Positions 25,583-34,301 of a stretch of DNA of 34,301 nucleotides are shown here, piece after piece. A model generated the notes under the pieces. The model made no database searches. It was not told the DNA's origin and saw nothing but the letters and a program-made list of their open reading frames with translations. Location of the stretch: IMG/VR virus record IMGVR_UViG_3300046168_000021, positions 1-34,301 of that record. One strand, 5' to 3'. The translations under genes and the position numbers were made by a program. Each line of letters opens with the position of its first letter. The stretch's first letter is position 1. Source of the stretch: a virus.

Positions 25583-28500
25583 ATGGAAGAAGAATTCGAA
25601 TTTATTACTCTTGATAATTATCAATCATTTACTCCCGAAGAGGAAGAACAAGAATTAGATGAGTTTGGTAATCCAATTATAATAAATCAATTATCAGATG
25701 AGCAAATAGCTAAAAATGAAAAATTAGCCTTTCAAAATGCTTTAAAATCTGTTAGTCCTCAAGGTTTTTGGGCTTTAGATAAAATATCTAATTTTGCAAA
25801 TGTAATACCATCTACTGTAAAAGGAATTTTAAATGCTGGAGATGCTTTAGCTCAAGGTGCTTATGAAATAATTACTGGAGATAAAATAGATTCAATAGAA
25901 AAACAAGAAGCTTTTGATTTAGCTTTAGGTAATGTAAAATCAGTTACATCTCCACAAAACGTAGCGCTTGAAAATTTAGCAGATGAATCTATTGAGACAC
26001 TTTCATTTGGTATAGAAGATAGAAAAGGAGAAGATTTTATTAGTTTAGCTGAAAAAGGAGATTATTTAGAATCAGCCGATGCATTAATGTCTGATTTGGC
26101 ACAAGGTATACCTTCATTATATTTATCTATGGTAGGTGGCGGATTAGGTGCAGCTGCATTAGGTACATCTTCTTTTGGAAGTAAATTTGATGAAGTTAAA
26201 AGAGAAGAAGTTAAAGACGAAGCTTTGTTTCAAGAAGATGCTTTAGGCATGAGTTCATCTTATTTAAATAAAATAACTACTTCTGGTATAACAGGTATAG
26301 GGGATTTTGTAGGTGAGTTAGTTACAGGAAGATTAGGAAAAATAGCTGGAAGATTAGCTCAAACTTTTGGACCTAAAGTTTCAAGTAAAATACTAGGAAA
26401 GGTAATAGGCACAACGGGCGCTAGTATAACAGAAGCGGCTTCTGAAGCTGTTCCTGAGTTTGTAGAGTCTTACTTAGGTGATTATGCTATAGGAGGTGAT
26501 GAAAAAGCTTTAGAAGGTTTAAGCCGTAGAATGTGGAGGAGTGGTATAATTGGAGGTATTTTAGGAGCAGGAGGAGTTAGCTTAAGTAATTTAAATTCAG
26601 AAGCTAAACAAGCTATAAATGTAGCTGTTCAGCCTAAGGTTATTACTAAACAACAGTTAGAAGTTTTTAGAAAAATAAAAGAATTAGAAGCTACGTTAGA
26701 AACAACTGAAGATCCAATAGCAAGAGAAGCTATAGAATTAGAAATAAATGAACTTACACAATCTAGACAAAATTCAATAAATGAAGTAAGCAATAGAGTT
26801 CAAGAGTTATCTACAGATCAATTACAAGAGTTGAATAGCATTAATGGAGATATTGATTTATTTAATAGTGTTGTTAATGATACTAATTCTAGCGAAATAG
26901 CTAAAGAAGCGGCTCAAAATCAAATAAATAATTTAGAAAAAAAAGCTATAGATATTTTTCAACAACCAGAATTAAAAAATATTGAGTTGTCAGAAAAAGC
27001 ACAAGAACTTTATAATGAAAGAGGTGTTGAAGCTAGAGACGAAATAATAGAAACTCAGGAAGGTTTGATAAGACAAGTGGCAATAAATAAATTAAACTCT
27101 TTGCCACAAAACAAAAGAGCTGAAGACAATTATGAGAATTTAGTTAGTCAACTTAAATATGGTCCAGGAAGCGTAGAAGCTCTTATTAACTCATATAACC
27201 CTGAAACAGGAGTACCTATAACTGCATATATAGCAGAACAATTGCCTAAAAGAGCAGATAGAATAGCTAAACAAGTTATATCTCAAGACAATGTAACAGA
27301 TTTTAATTCTACAGAAGTTTCTAATATTTTAACTGAAGATAATTTTGATTTTGAAGTACAAATTGGGTCAAAACTTTTAGCAGATAAATTGAACATGCCT
27401 GTTGGTTTAATAAACAAAGCTTTAAAAGCTGTTGAGCCTGGTTTAGTATCTATAGAATCTATGTTAGATTCTAACAACAAAGAGCTTAGTCCTAAAAAGA
27501 AAGCCTCTGAAATAGACAAAGAGTTTAAAAGAATATTTAACAACAGGCTAGTAAATGATATTAAAAATGAATTTGGAAAAAACACAAAAACAAAAGAAGA
27601 TTTTTCAAATTATTTAAATAAAAATTATATAGGATTGGCTCAAGCTTTTTTAACTCAAAAATCAGGATTGAAAGGTAGGGGTATATCGAAGCAATGGGCG
27701 ATGAATCCTCCTACAAAACAAGAATTTATAGATTATTTTGAAGGAAAGGATGTTAAAAAAAATACTAGAAGCGATAGAAAAGCTGCACTAGCGGAAGCTG
27801 TGTCAAATCAAATAGCTATTGATGCTAGAAATGAATTTTTAGATGCAAATCCAGACCTAAGAAAAGCTTTTAATGAAAGAAATAAAATACAACTAAAAGT
27901 AAATAGAAGCAATAAAGCTCAAGAAGAAGCGTCTAAAGTAATAAACGAAACTTTAATAGCGGATAAAAATGAAGTTGAGTCAATGAAAACTTTAGGAGGT
28001 GGATTTAAAAGTTTTTTAAATGATTTAAAACAATATAAAACAGTTAAAGATGCTTCACAAAAAGAACTAATTGAAAATCCTCAATGGGTTAAAGCTGGTG
28101 TTTCTAGAGGTGATAACATTTACTTTGAAGAAAACGTTGATGTTATGAAAAACGATTTGTCTTCTGTAGTAAGTTCAATTCCAAAAGAATTAGTTGATTT
28201 GTTTGGTTTAGATAGTTTTGCTTTTTTAGGTCAAGCGAATAGAGCTTTAGATCCAGCTTCTACCACTTTAGCTAGTAGACTTGAAGGAGGTAAAGGATCT
28301 CCTAAGTGGCTAATAAAAAAAGATGGAAAAGCTGAAAGAATATTACCTGGTACTCCAGGGGTAGGTTTTGAATATTTTAAAAATGCAAAAGAATCAGCTA
28401 AAGATATTGAAGAATTATATAAAAACAAAGATATAGATTTAAAACTTTATAGACAATTTAAAAATATAAATTTAAATAATGTAGAGTTTCAAAATCTAAC

Positions 28501-31500
28501 TAATCCAGGTAAAAATAACTTTTTAAATGTATTACAAAGAATAGCTTCAGATAAAAAATATAATACTGTAAAACAAAGAATACAAGCTTTAAATGATGCT
28601 GGTTGGAATAAAAAATCAATTGATGCATTAAATAAAGCAAATAACGATTTGATGAAGTTTCAAATAGATCTTCTTAAAAATCAATATGAAAAAGGAAAAA
28701 TAAGTAAAGATGCTTTGTTTACAATGCTACAGTGGCAAACTAATATTAAAAATGGTTTTAGAGGTTTAACTTCTGTAAACAGTTTTTATTTACAAAATGG
28801 TCCAGTTAAATTAACAAAAGGTGAGCACTCTAAGCCTAATGCTTTAACAATGGTTCAAATATATAACTATGTTACTGGCACTAAAAAGTCAAGAACTTTA
28901 GATGATATAATTTCTCAACATACTCAAGACTTTGGAACTAAAGAAAATTTTAATTTAATAGACAATGTTTTTGGAAGTACTACAGCAATGGAAGGAAATC
29001 AAAGATTGTTACAAGGCTTAAGCCCAACTGAATCTGCTAGTTTTTATGATATATCAGGACAAAGTATTTTAAGTAAAAATTTAGAAAAATCATTTAAAGA
29101 AAACGGAGTACCAATTGATGTGGGTTTTGCTCAATTGCAACAAGAATATAAAATTAATGGACCTATAAGTGTTCAAGTTGAAAATAAATTAAATGAAGTT
29201 AATATTAACAAGTTTAATGAAGTTTCTAAACAAGCAAAAGAAGCTAAAGCAAATTTATCTAATACAGAACTAGCTGAGGGAGTTTTGGGTGTTTTAAAAA
29301 ATTCTTGGGGAGGTAATATAAATATAATTACAGATAAAAAAGCAGCAATTGATTTTTTAATAAAAAATAACAACATGACATCTGTTCAAGCTAGATCTTA
29401 TGTTGGTAAAGCCTCTGGATTTAGAGCTGGTAGCACCATATTTGTTGGTTCTAGCTCAGATATGCTTAACACTGCTATACATGAATCTGGACATATTTGG
29501 AATCCAATAATAAAAGAACAAGCTCCTGAACTTTGGAATGATATGGTTCAAAAAGTTAAAGATTCTAATCTGTGGGAAGCTACTGTTGCTGCTATAAGAA
29601 ACGAACCAGAAGCATATCCTCCTGATCAATACACAGATGATTCTTTTGATTTAGAAGATGAAGTTTTATCTATATTAATAGGAAATAGAGGCGAAACTTT
29701 AGTTGAAGAAAAAAATTTAGATAAATCAGCTTTTAGAAAATTTATTGATAGTTTTTGGAAAAATTTAAGAAACATATTAGGATTTGATCCTACCACTAAA
29801 AACTTTCAAGATCTTACAATGAACGAGGTTCTTGATCTAGCTGTTTCTGAAATAATGACAGGAAATCCGCTTTCTAATTTTAGTAAATTAAAAGATGTTA
29901 ACATACCTAAAAAAACATTAAGAACTTTACAAGAAAGTAAAAATCCGTCTATGCGAGCGGTTAGAGATCCTGAATATAAAGCTTTAAAACAACTACAAAA
30001 AGATTATAAAGAAAATGGTAGAGATTTAGCTTTAGCTATAGAAACTTCTTATAGTAATGTAAAAGATATTTTAAGTTTTGATGATTGGTCTGATTTAGTG
30101 AGTTCAACGGTTAAAGAAATTAAAATTGGAAAAACAGCAGAAAGTACTGTAGTTGCCGTTGCAAAAAAAGACGTTGTTAATAATGAAAAAAATAGAAAAA
30201 ATTTAATTAATACAATAAAAAAATTAAATGCTTTTATTGAAGGAGATCAATATTTACCGACTGAAATATTAAACAAAAAAATAAATGATATACAAGATGC
30301 AGCTTTAAAAAATCAAAAAGAAATTGCTGAAAAACAAGCAGAAGGTTTAAATAAAAATTTTAGAAAAATAATAAATTCTGTTACAGGTAAACTAGGTAAA
30401 CCATCAAGATGGTTTATACCACCAAATGCAGAAGATATTAAAGGATTGCTTTATACTTTTTTACCAGGAGGTAAAGAAGGTGTTGAGGCTAAAAAGTTTT
30501 TTAATTCTACAATATTAGATCCATATTCACGAGGAGTAGCTGATTCTGAAGCTGAAATACTTCAAAAAACAAGACAGTTCACTAAATTAATGGAAAATTT
30601 TAAATCAGATTTAAAAGAAGTTATTGATGGAACTCCATATAGCGCTGGTCAAGCTATAAAAGTTTATAATTGGATTAAAAATGGAGTTGATGTTGATATT
30701 GAAAAACAAAGTTATAAAGACGCTTTGGTAGAAGCCGTAGAAACAAATCCTGAGTTAAAGGCTCTTGCTGATCAAATTGAACAAAATTTTCCTATAGAAT
30801 ATAAAGCTACATGGAGAAATGATACTACAATTAATAAATCTATATATGACGCTATAAATTCTGGAACTAGAACTAAACATTTAGCTACTTTTGCAGAAAA
30901 TGTAGATAATATATTTAATAAAGACAACTTGCAAGAAATTGAAAACTTGTATGGTAAAAAGTTTAGACAAGCTTTACAAAATTCATTACAAAGAATGAAG
31001 ACTGGTAGAAACCGCGTAAGCACGGATGCACAGTCAAATGCTTTTTTAAATTGGATAAATAGAGCTGTAGCAACTACGATGTTTGTTAATACTAGATCGG
31101 CCGTATTACAGTTGTTATCATCGTTAAATTTTATAGGTAAACCTAATAATAATATATTTCAAGCAACGGCCGCTATGTTTAGCGATAATTGGAAAAAAGA
31201 TTTTAATACTCTTTGGAACAGTGATTATTTAAAAAACAGAAGAGATGGTGCAAAATTTGATGTATTAGCTGATGAAATGTCAGAAGGTGATGTTAAAGGT
31301 TTAAACAAGATACTTAAGTTTGGATTTTTACCAACAAGAATGGCTGATAGTTTTGCTATAGCTTTAGGTGGGGCCGCATATTATAGAAACACTATGGACG
31401 CGTTGATTTCTAAAGGTATGTCTCAAGCTGATGCTAAAAAAGAAGCTATGAGAATGTGGCAAACAACCGCAGAAGAATCTCAACAATCTTCTGATCCTTC

Positions 31501-32608
31501 TAAAATATCTGAAATACAATCAAGTTCTATTGGGAAGGTTATATATGCTTTTGCAAATACTCCATTTCAATATGCTCGTATAAGTAAAAGAAAATTACAA
31601 GATGTAGTATCAGGAAGATCAGCTGCTGAAGGAGGTGGTAATCAAATAAGAAAAGATCTACAAAGTGTACTTTATTATACAGTAGGTCAAGCCATGGTGT
31701 TTAACGCATTACAAACGGCATTATTTGCCGCTGCTTTTGAAGATGATGAAGATGAAAAAGAAAAACTTGTTGATGAAAAAACTATTTTATCTGTTGAAAG
31801 GGCATTAACTTCTTATGCAAAAAGCTTAGGTAATCCAGGTGCTGTAGTGGGTGCTATATACAACGTTATAGCTGAAGCTAATGAACAACAAGAAAAATTT
31901 GGGTTTATAGATAACCCATATAAAGTTGCTTTAGAAGCTACATCTATATCACCACCTTTAAATACTAAACTAAGAGACATAGTTGCAATAGGTAATATAT
32001 ATAAATACAATGAAAAAGAAATTAAAAATGATCCTTTTAAACTTTCTCCTGACAACAAGGCTTTGGAAATTATTGGTAATGCTGCTTCATTTGGCGGTGT
32101 TCCTTTAGATAGAGTTATAAGGAAAGCTCAAAATTTGTCTGCTATAGCTAATGAAGAGGCAGACGCGTGGCAAAAATTGTTTTTAACATTAGGTTGGAGT
32201 AAATGGGAATTAGGTTTACAGAATAATAATAGAAAATCTGGTTTAGATTTAGATTTAGATTTAGACCTAGACCTAGATTTAGATTTAGACTTAGGGCCTT
32301 TAAACAAAATAAAAAAAACTAGTAGTTTACCAAAAAATGTTTTAGGAAGAGCCAATAATGATGGAACTATTGAAGTAGATCCTTCACTTAAAGGTAAAGA
32401 AAAAAAGAAAGTAATAGCGCATGAGAAAAAACACATGCAAGACATGAAGTCTGGTAAATTAAATTATGATGATAATTTTGTTTATTATAATGGAAACAAG
32501 CATGAGCGTAAAAACGGTAAAATAGACTACAACGGTAAGAAATATATAGAGGGCCATCCTAAACTACCTTGGGAAGCGGCTGCGAATAGGGTAGAAAAAT
32601 CTGCATAA
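25583..32608 (+). CDS. Giant multidomain internal virion protein with two zincin motifs
   Basis: A 2341-residue protein, the largest in the window. Gly/Ala-rich segments near residues 180-200 and 230-340 could enter membranes. A long helical region follows. HESGH at 1300-1304, with a downstream acidic helix (E1360 in LEDEVLSILIG), suits a gluzincin metalloprotease. A region near 1825-2200 carries KVIYAFANTPFQYARISKRK and ends LGWSKWELG, typical of large phage polyvalent proteins. Eight Leu-Asp dipeptides (2221-2236) lead into a second zincin-like domain: VIAHEKKHMQDMKSG with HEKKH at 2280-2284 and E2331 in LPWEAAANRVE. It may be ejected and help the DNA cross the envelope, or cleave host or phage proteins. 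The role is inferred; the motifs are directly visible. Confidence 0.6.
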   Translation: MEEEFEFITLDNYQSFTPEEEEQELDEFGNPIIINQLSDEQIAKNEKLAFQNALKSVSPQGFWALDKISNFANVIPSTVKGILNAGDALAQGAYEIITGDKIDSIEKQEAFDLALGNVKSVTSPQNVALENLADESIETLSFGIEDRKGEDFISLAEKGDYLESADALMSDLAQGIPSLYLSMVGGGLGAAALGTSSFGSKFDEVKREEVKDEALFQEDALGMSSSYLNKITTSGITGIGDFVGELVTGRLGKIAGRLAQTFGPKVSSKILGKVIGTTGASITEAASEAVPEFVESYLGDYAIGGDEKALEGLSRRMWRSGIIGGILGAGGVSLSNLNSEAKQAINVAVQPKVITKQQLEVFRKIKELEATLETTEDPIAREAIELEINELTQSRQNSINEVSNRVQELSTDQLQELNSINGDIDLFNSVVNDTNSSEIAKEAAQNQINNLEKKAIDIFQQPELKNIELSEKAQELYNERGVEARDEIIETQEGLIRQVAINKLNSLPQNKRAEDNYENLVSQLKYGPGSVEALINSYNPETGVPITAYIAEQLPKRADRIAKQVISQDNVTDFNSTEVSNILTEDNFDFEVQIGSKLLADKLNMPVGLINKALKAVEPGLVSIESMLDSNNKELSPKKKASEIDKEFKRIFNNRLVNDIKNEFGKNTKTKEDFSNYLNKNYIGLAQAFLTQKSGLKGRGISKQWAMNPPTKQEFIDYFEGKDVKKNTRSDRKAALAEAVSNQIAIDARNEFLDANPDLRKAFNERNKIQLKVNRSNKAQEEASKVINETLIADKNEVESMKTLGGGFKSFLNDLKQYKTVKDASQKELIENPQWVKAGVSRGDNIYFEENVDVMKNDLSSVVSSIPKELVDLFGLDSFAFLGQANRALDPASTTLASRLEGGKGSPKWLIKKDGKAERILPGTPGVGFEYFKNAKESAKDIEELYKNKDIDLKLYRQFKNINLNNVEFQNLTNPGKNNFLNVLQRIASDKKYNTVKQRIQALNDAGWNKKSIDALNKANNDLMKFQIDLLKNQYEKGKISKDALFTMLQWQTNIKNGFRGLTSVNSFYLQNGPVKLTKGEHSKPNALTMVQIYNYVTGTKKSRTLDDIISQHTQDFGTKENFNLIDNVFGSTTAMEGNQRLLQGLSPTESASFYDISGQSILSKNLEKSFKENGVPIDVGFAQLQQEYKINGPISVQVENKLNEVNINKFNEVSKQAKEAKANLSNTELAEGVLGVLKNSWGGNINIITDKKAAIDFLIKNNNMTSVQARSYVGKASGFRAGSTIFVGSSSDMLNTAIHESGHIWNPIIKEQAPELWNDMVQKVKDSNLWEATVAAIRNEPEAYPPDQYTDDSFDLEDEVLSILIGNRGETLVEEKNLDKSAFRKFIDSFWKNLRNILGFDPTTKNFQDLTMNEVLDLAVSEIMTGNPLSNFSKLKDVNIPKKTLRTLQESKNPSMRAVRDPEYKALKQLQKDYKENGRDLALAIETSYSNVKDILSFDDWSDLVSSTVKEIKIGKTAESTVVAVAKKDVVNNEKNRKNLINTIKKLNAFIEGDQYLPTEILNKKINDIQDAALKNQKEIAEKQAEGLNKNFRKIINSVTGKLGKPSRWFIPPNAEDIKGLLYTFLPGGKEGVEAKKFFNSTILDPYSRGVADSEAEILQKTRQFTKLMENFKSDLKEVIDGTPYSAGQAIKVYNWIKNGVDVDIEKQSYKDALVEAVETNPELKALADQIEQNFPIEYKATWRNDTTINKSIYDAINSGTRTKHLATFAENVDNIFNKDNLQEIENLYGKKFRQALQNSLQRMKTGRNRVSTDAQSNAFLNWINRAVATTMFVNTRSAVLQLLSSLNFIGKPNNNIFQATAAMFSDNWKKDFNTLWNSDYLKNRRDGAKFDVLADEMSEGDVKGLNKILKFGFLPTRMADSFAIALGGAAYYRNTMDALISKGMSQADAKKEAMRMWQTTAEESQQSSDPSKISEIQSSSIGKVIYAFANTPFQYARISKRKLQDVVSGRSAAEGGGNQIRKDLQSVLYYTVGQAMVFNALQTALFAAAFEDDEDEKEKLVDEKTILSVERALTSYAKSLGNPGAVVGAIYNVIAEANEQQEKFGFIDNPYKVALEATSISPPLNTKLRDIVAIGNIYKYNEKEIKNDPFKLSPDNKALEIIGNAASFGGVPLDRVIRKAQNLSAIANEEADAWQKLFLTLGWSKWELGLQNNNRKSGLDLDLDLDLDLDLDLDLGPLNKIKKTSSLPKNVLGRANNDGTIEVDPSLKGKEKKKVIAHEKKHMQDMKSGKLNYDDNFVYYNGNKHERKNGKIDYNGKKYIEGHPKLPWEAAANRVEKSA
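32243..32290 (+). repeat. Hexanucleotide TTAGAY repeat encoding (Leu-Asp)8
   Basis: Eight units TTAGAT/TTAGAC/CTAGAC/CTAGAT in a row, encoding Leu-Asp eight times and followed by TTAGGG (Leu-Gly). Unit changes would not alter the frame. It separates the main body of the giant protein from its C-terminal HExxH domain, so it would vary linker length. Confidence 0.9.
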
Positions 32609-32622
32609 TTAATAATAATAAC

Positions 32623-33546
32623 ATGGCAAAAAAACTTAGTAGAAGAGAAGAAAAATTAGCTAAAATCAGAGAGGCTGACAAACTTCGTGATAGAGAATTT
32701 ACTAGAACAGCTTTAGGAGGCGGAAGAGAAAGAGTAGGACAGTACGTTAGAGATAGAGAAGGTGCTCGTGATACATCGGGCACTCAACTTAAAAATATAG
32801 GTAAAGATAATAAACAAACTTATATTAAATCTGATGGTTCTAGTGAAACTTTTGACGCTGAATTAGCTCCTAAAAGTAAAAGAAAACAAAGATCTTTAGA
32901 TAGAGAAACTTTAAGAGATGCTAGAAAAGAAAGAAGAGCCACTAGAATAGCAGAAAGAAAAGGTATGAGTGTTGGTCAGGCTCAAGACTTTATGAAAAAT
33001 CGTAAAGAAAGATTAAATGCAGCAATGGGTGAGTTTGGTAAAGGTTTGTTGGGTCAAGAACAAAATCTTAGTAGAATAAAAGATAGAGAGTATAGAAAAG
33101 ATGATAGGGGAACTAGATCAGAAGACTATAAACCTTTTGCTGATTCTACCACTAGAACTAAAACTTACTATGATAAAGTTATTGGAAAAGAAGATATGAA
33201 GTTACCAAGCCAATTAGATGGTATTGTTACAGGTGAATTAAAAGCACCTAAAGTTAAACCAATAAAAAAACCTGGTAAACCAAACACAGAACAACCAAAA
33301 CAAACTATTGAATTAACTAAAAGTAATTTAGAAAACACTTTAGAACCTACTACTGTTTATTCAGCAAGAACAACTGGTAATACTTTTGATCCTTCTATTT
33401 TTACAGAATCTCAACAAAAAGAAAATCAAAAGAGAGATCAAGACATGCAAGGTGGTGTTGACAAAGAGTATGTAGGTCCATTTAGTAAATTAGATAGAAG
33501 TACCATGCAGGAAAATATGTCGAGTATTAAAGGCAGAAGAGGATAA
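32623..33546 (+). CDS. Arg/Lys-rich protein at the end of the late operon
   Basis: 307 residues, strongly basic. MAKKLSRREEKLAKIREADK and later RDARKERRATRIAERKGMSV are Arg/Lys/Glu-rich helices. The C-terminal half is Pro/Lys/Thr-rich (KAPKVKPIKKPGKPNTEQPK) and likely unstructured. It starts 15 bp after the giant protein and ends just before a terminator. Basic character fits contact with DNA, inside the virion or not, but there is no known domain that I recognise. An AATAATAATAAC leader replaces a Shine-Dalgarno box. Confidence 0.55.
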   Translation: MAKKLSRREEKLAKIREADKLRDREFTRTALGGGRERVGQYVRDREGARDTSGTQLKNIGKDNKQTYIKSDGSSETFDAELAPKSKRKQRSLDRETLRDARKERRATRIAERKGMSVGQAQDFMKNRKERLNAAMGEFGKGLLGQEQNLSRIKDREYRKDDRGTRSEDYKPFADSTTRTKTYYDKVIGKEDMKLPSQLDGIVTGELKAPKVKPIKKPGKPNTEQPKQTIELTKSNLENTLEPTTVYSARTTGNTFDPSIFTESQQKENQKRDQDMQGGVDKEYVGPFSKLDRSTMQENMSSIKGRRG

Positions 33547-33551
33547 ATAAA

Positions 33552-33586
33552 AAAGGGGAGCAAACCATTACGGCAAGCTCCCCTTT
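33552..33586. terminator. Bidirectional terminator between convergent genes
   Basis: AAAGGGGAGC (33552-33561) pairs with GCTCCCCTTT (33577-33586) around a 15-base loop. The plus-strand side has only TTTAATTATTT. The minus-strand reading ends CCCCTTTTTTATTTATCC, a better T tract. It separates the plus-strand late operon from the minus-strand nrdA unit. Confidence 0.85.
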
Positions 33587-33592
33587 AATTAT

Positions 33593-33814
33593 TTAGAATA
33601 TTAAACCTATTAATATACCTACTATAGGACCTATAACAGCCCAAGCTTCAAGATATTTAATCTTTTTAAGCTCTGCATTTGTAAAAACATTATCAGACGT
33701 ATCTAATATAACATTACCAGCTTTTTGTTTAAGCTCTTCTGTTTTTTGTTTTAACTCTTCTTCTAATTGTTTAATTTGTTTTTTTGCATCCGCAAAAGTA
33801 AATTTACTAGCCAT
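33593..33814 (-). CDS. Small coiled-coil, C-terminal membrane-anchored protein
   Basis: 73 residues on the minus strand. Residues about 8-32 (ADAKKQIKQLEEELKQKTEE and on) form a coiled coil, followed by a short linker, then a hydrophobic end AVIGPIVGILIGLIF that is the last part of the protein. This fits a tail-anchored membrane protein facing the cytoplasm. It starts 21 bp after the nrdA stop and is probably co-transcribed with it. The function is unknown. Confidence 0.65.
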   Translation of the reverse strand: MASKFTFADAKKQIKQLEEELKQKTEELKQKAGNVILDTSDNVFTNAELKKIKYLEAWAVIGPIVGILIGLIF

Positions 33815-33835
33815 TGTTTTAGTTTTAATTATTAA

Positions 33836-34301
33836 TTATCCATCACAGGATATACAGTTTGGATCCATAGCTTTAGCAGCTATATCACCTCTTAGAACTG
33901 ATTCAGTTCTCATATAATAAAGAGTTTTTATACCCCTTTTCCAAGCTTCAAAATGGACTTTATTAACCCATCTTGGCTCAGCCTCCGCCGGAAATGCTAG
34001 ATTTAATGACACTGATTGATCAATATAATCTTGACGTATTCCAGCTTGTCCAACTAACTCCAGTTGGTTTATCTCCTTAAACGTTTTATAAACGTTCTTA
34101 ACAGACTCACCTTCTTCTTGAGTTAGTCGTCCGAGGTGGTCGTAAAACCATCCATCGAGTTCTTTAATTCCTTGAATGGATCCACCATCTTCCAGAATTT
34201 TATCCCAAGTTTCTTTGGTATCAATACCAACTTTCTTAAGTACTTTCCTAAGTTCATTGTTTTTTCTTATAAATGTTCCTTTAGCTGATTGTTCTGTAAA
34301 A
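33836..34301 (-). CDS. nrdA: Ribonucleotide reductase large subunit, C-terminal part (cut by window edge)
   Basis: Minus strand, open at the right edge. The visible 154 residues include VGQAGIRQDYIDQSVSLNLA, then FPAEAEPRWVNKVHFEAWKR and GIKTLYYMRTESVLRG, and end NCISCDG just before the stop (TTA at 33836-33838). 'IDQSxSLNL', 'AWxxGIKTLYYxRTxS' and the C-terminal C-x-x-C are hallmarks of class I NrdA. The terminal cysteine pair shuttles electrons to the active-site disulfide. The enzyme makes deoxynucleotides for phage DNA synthesis; an nrdB gene is expected further right. Opposite orientation fits an early/middle transcription unit. Confidence 0.93.
   Translation of the reverse strand, partial: FTEQSAKGTFIRKNNELRKVLKKVGIDTKETWDKILEDGGSIQGIKELDGWFYDHLGRLTQEEGESVKNVYKTFKEINQLELVGQAGIRQDYIDQSVSLNLAFPAEAEPRWVNKVHFEAWKRGIKTLYYMRTESVLRGDIAAKAMDPNCISCDG

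Noticed and set aside
27283-27585. 100-codon minus-strand frame inside the giant protein gene
   Set aside because: Nested antisense, Leu/Ser/Phe-rich as expected from AT-rich coding DNA read backwards, no independent signal.
32128-32445. 105-codon minus-strand frame with Lys-Ser/Arg-Ser repeats
   Set aside because: The K-S/R-S run is the reverse reading of the TTAGAY repeat in the giant protein; no other support.
1-34301. CRISPR arrays, tRNA or rRNA genes, insertion sequences, integrase or attachment sites
   Set aside because: I looked for regular spaced repeats, cloverleaf-like segments, transposase motifs and terminal inverted repeats and found none; almost all bases are in phage genes.

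Overview
This AT-rich window is the late (virion) module of a tailed bacteriophage, most likely a marine short-tailed phage. It is packed almost end to end with plus-strand genes for lysis, DNA packaging, capsid, tail and ejected proteins. A short minus-strand segment at the right edge holds the end of a phage ribonucleotide reductase gene. Most starts are preceded by A/T-rich sequence instead of a Shine-Dalgarno box, and one tail protein ends in a BACON-like domain. Both point to a Bacteroidota host (marine flavobacteria are my best guess), but this is inference.

Layout. 2-6116: three receptor-facing tail appendage genes built from TIG/Ig-like, LamG and a recurring W/G-rich 'tail display' domain. 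6127-7050: lysis cassette (3TM holin-like protein, a 50-residue membrane protein, M15-type peptidase). 7061-8077: a small conserved hypothetical, a protein with two GroES-like halves and a probable small terminase subunit. 8077-12740: large terminase and portal. 12771-15648: a frameshifted scaffold-like gene and the major capsid protein, closed by a strong terminator. 15713-22472: neck and tail-tube genes, including a 1349-residue tail protein with C-terminal Ig/BACON-like domains. 22478-33546: a GNAT-like protein and probable ejected internal proteins, including a hendecad-repeat protein and a 2341-residue giant with two separate HExxH zincin motifs. 33546-33593: terminator between convergent transcription units. 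33593-34301 (minus): a small coiled-coil/membrane protein and the C-terminus of NrdA.

The most notable observations are: a gene whose last domain is completed only by a +1 shift at CCC-TAA; a LamG domain inserted into a loop of a repeated tail domain, flanked by short sequences identical to an uninterrupted paralogous copy; GC-richer patches inside the holin, terminase and scaffold genes, one ending at a frameshift junction; the tandem GroES-like protein; and the double-zincin giant with a hexanucleotide repeat in its linker. Functional names rest on motifs, gene order and remembered family patterns; no database search was possible.
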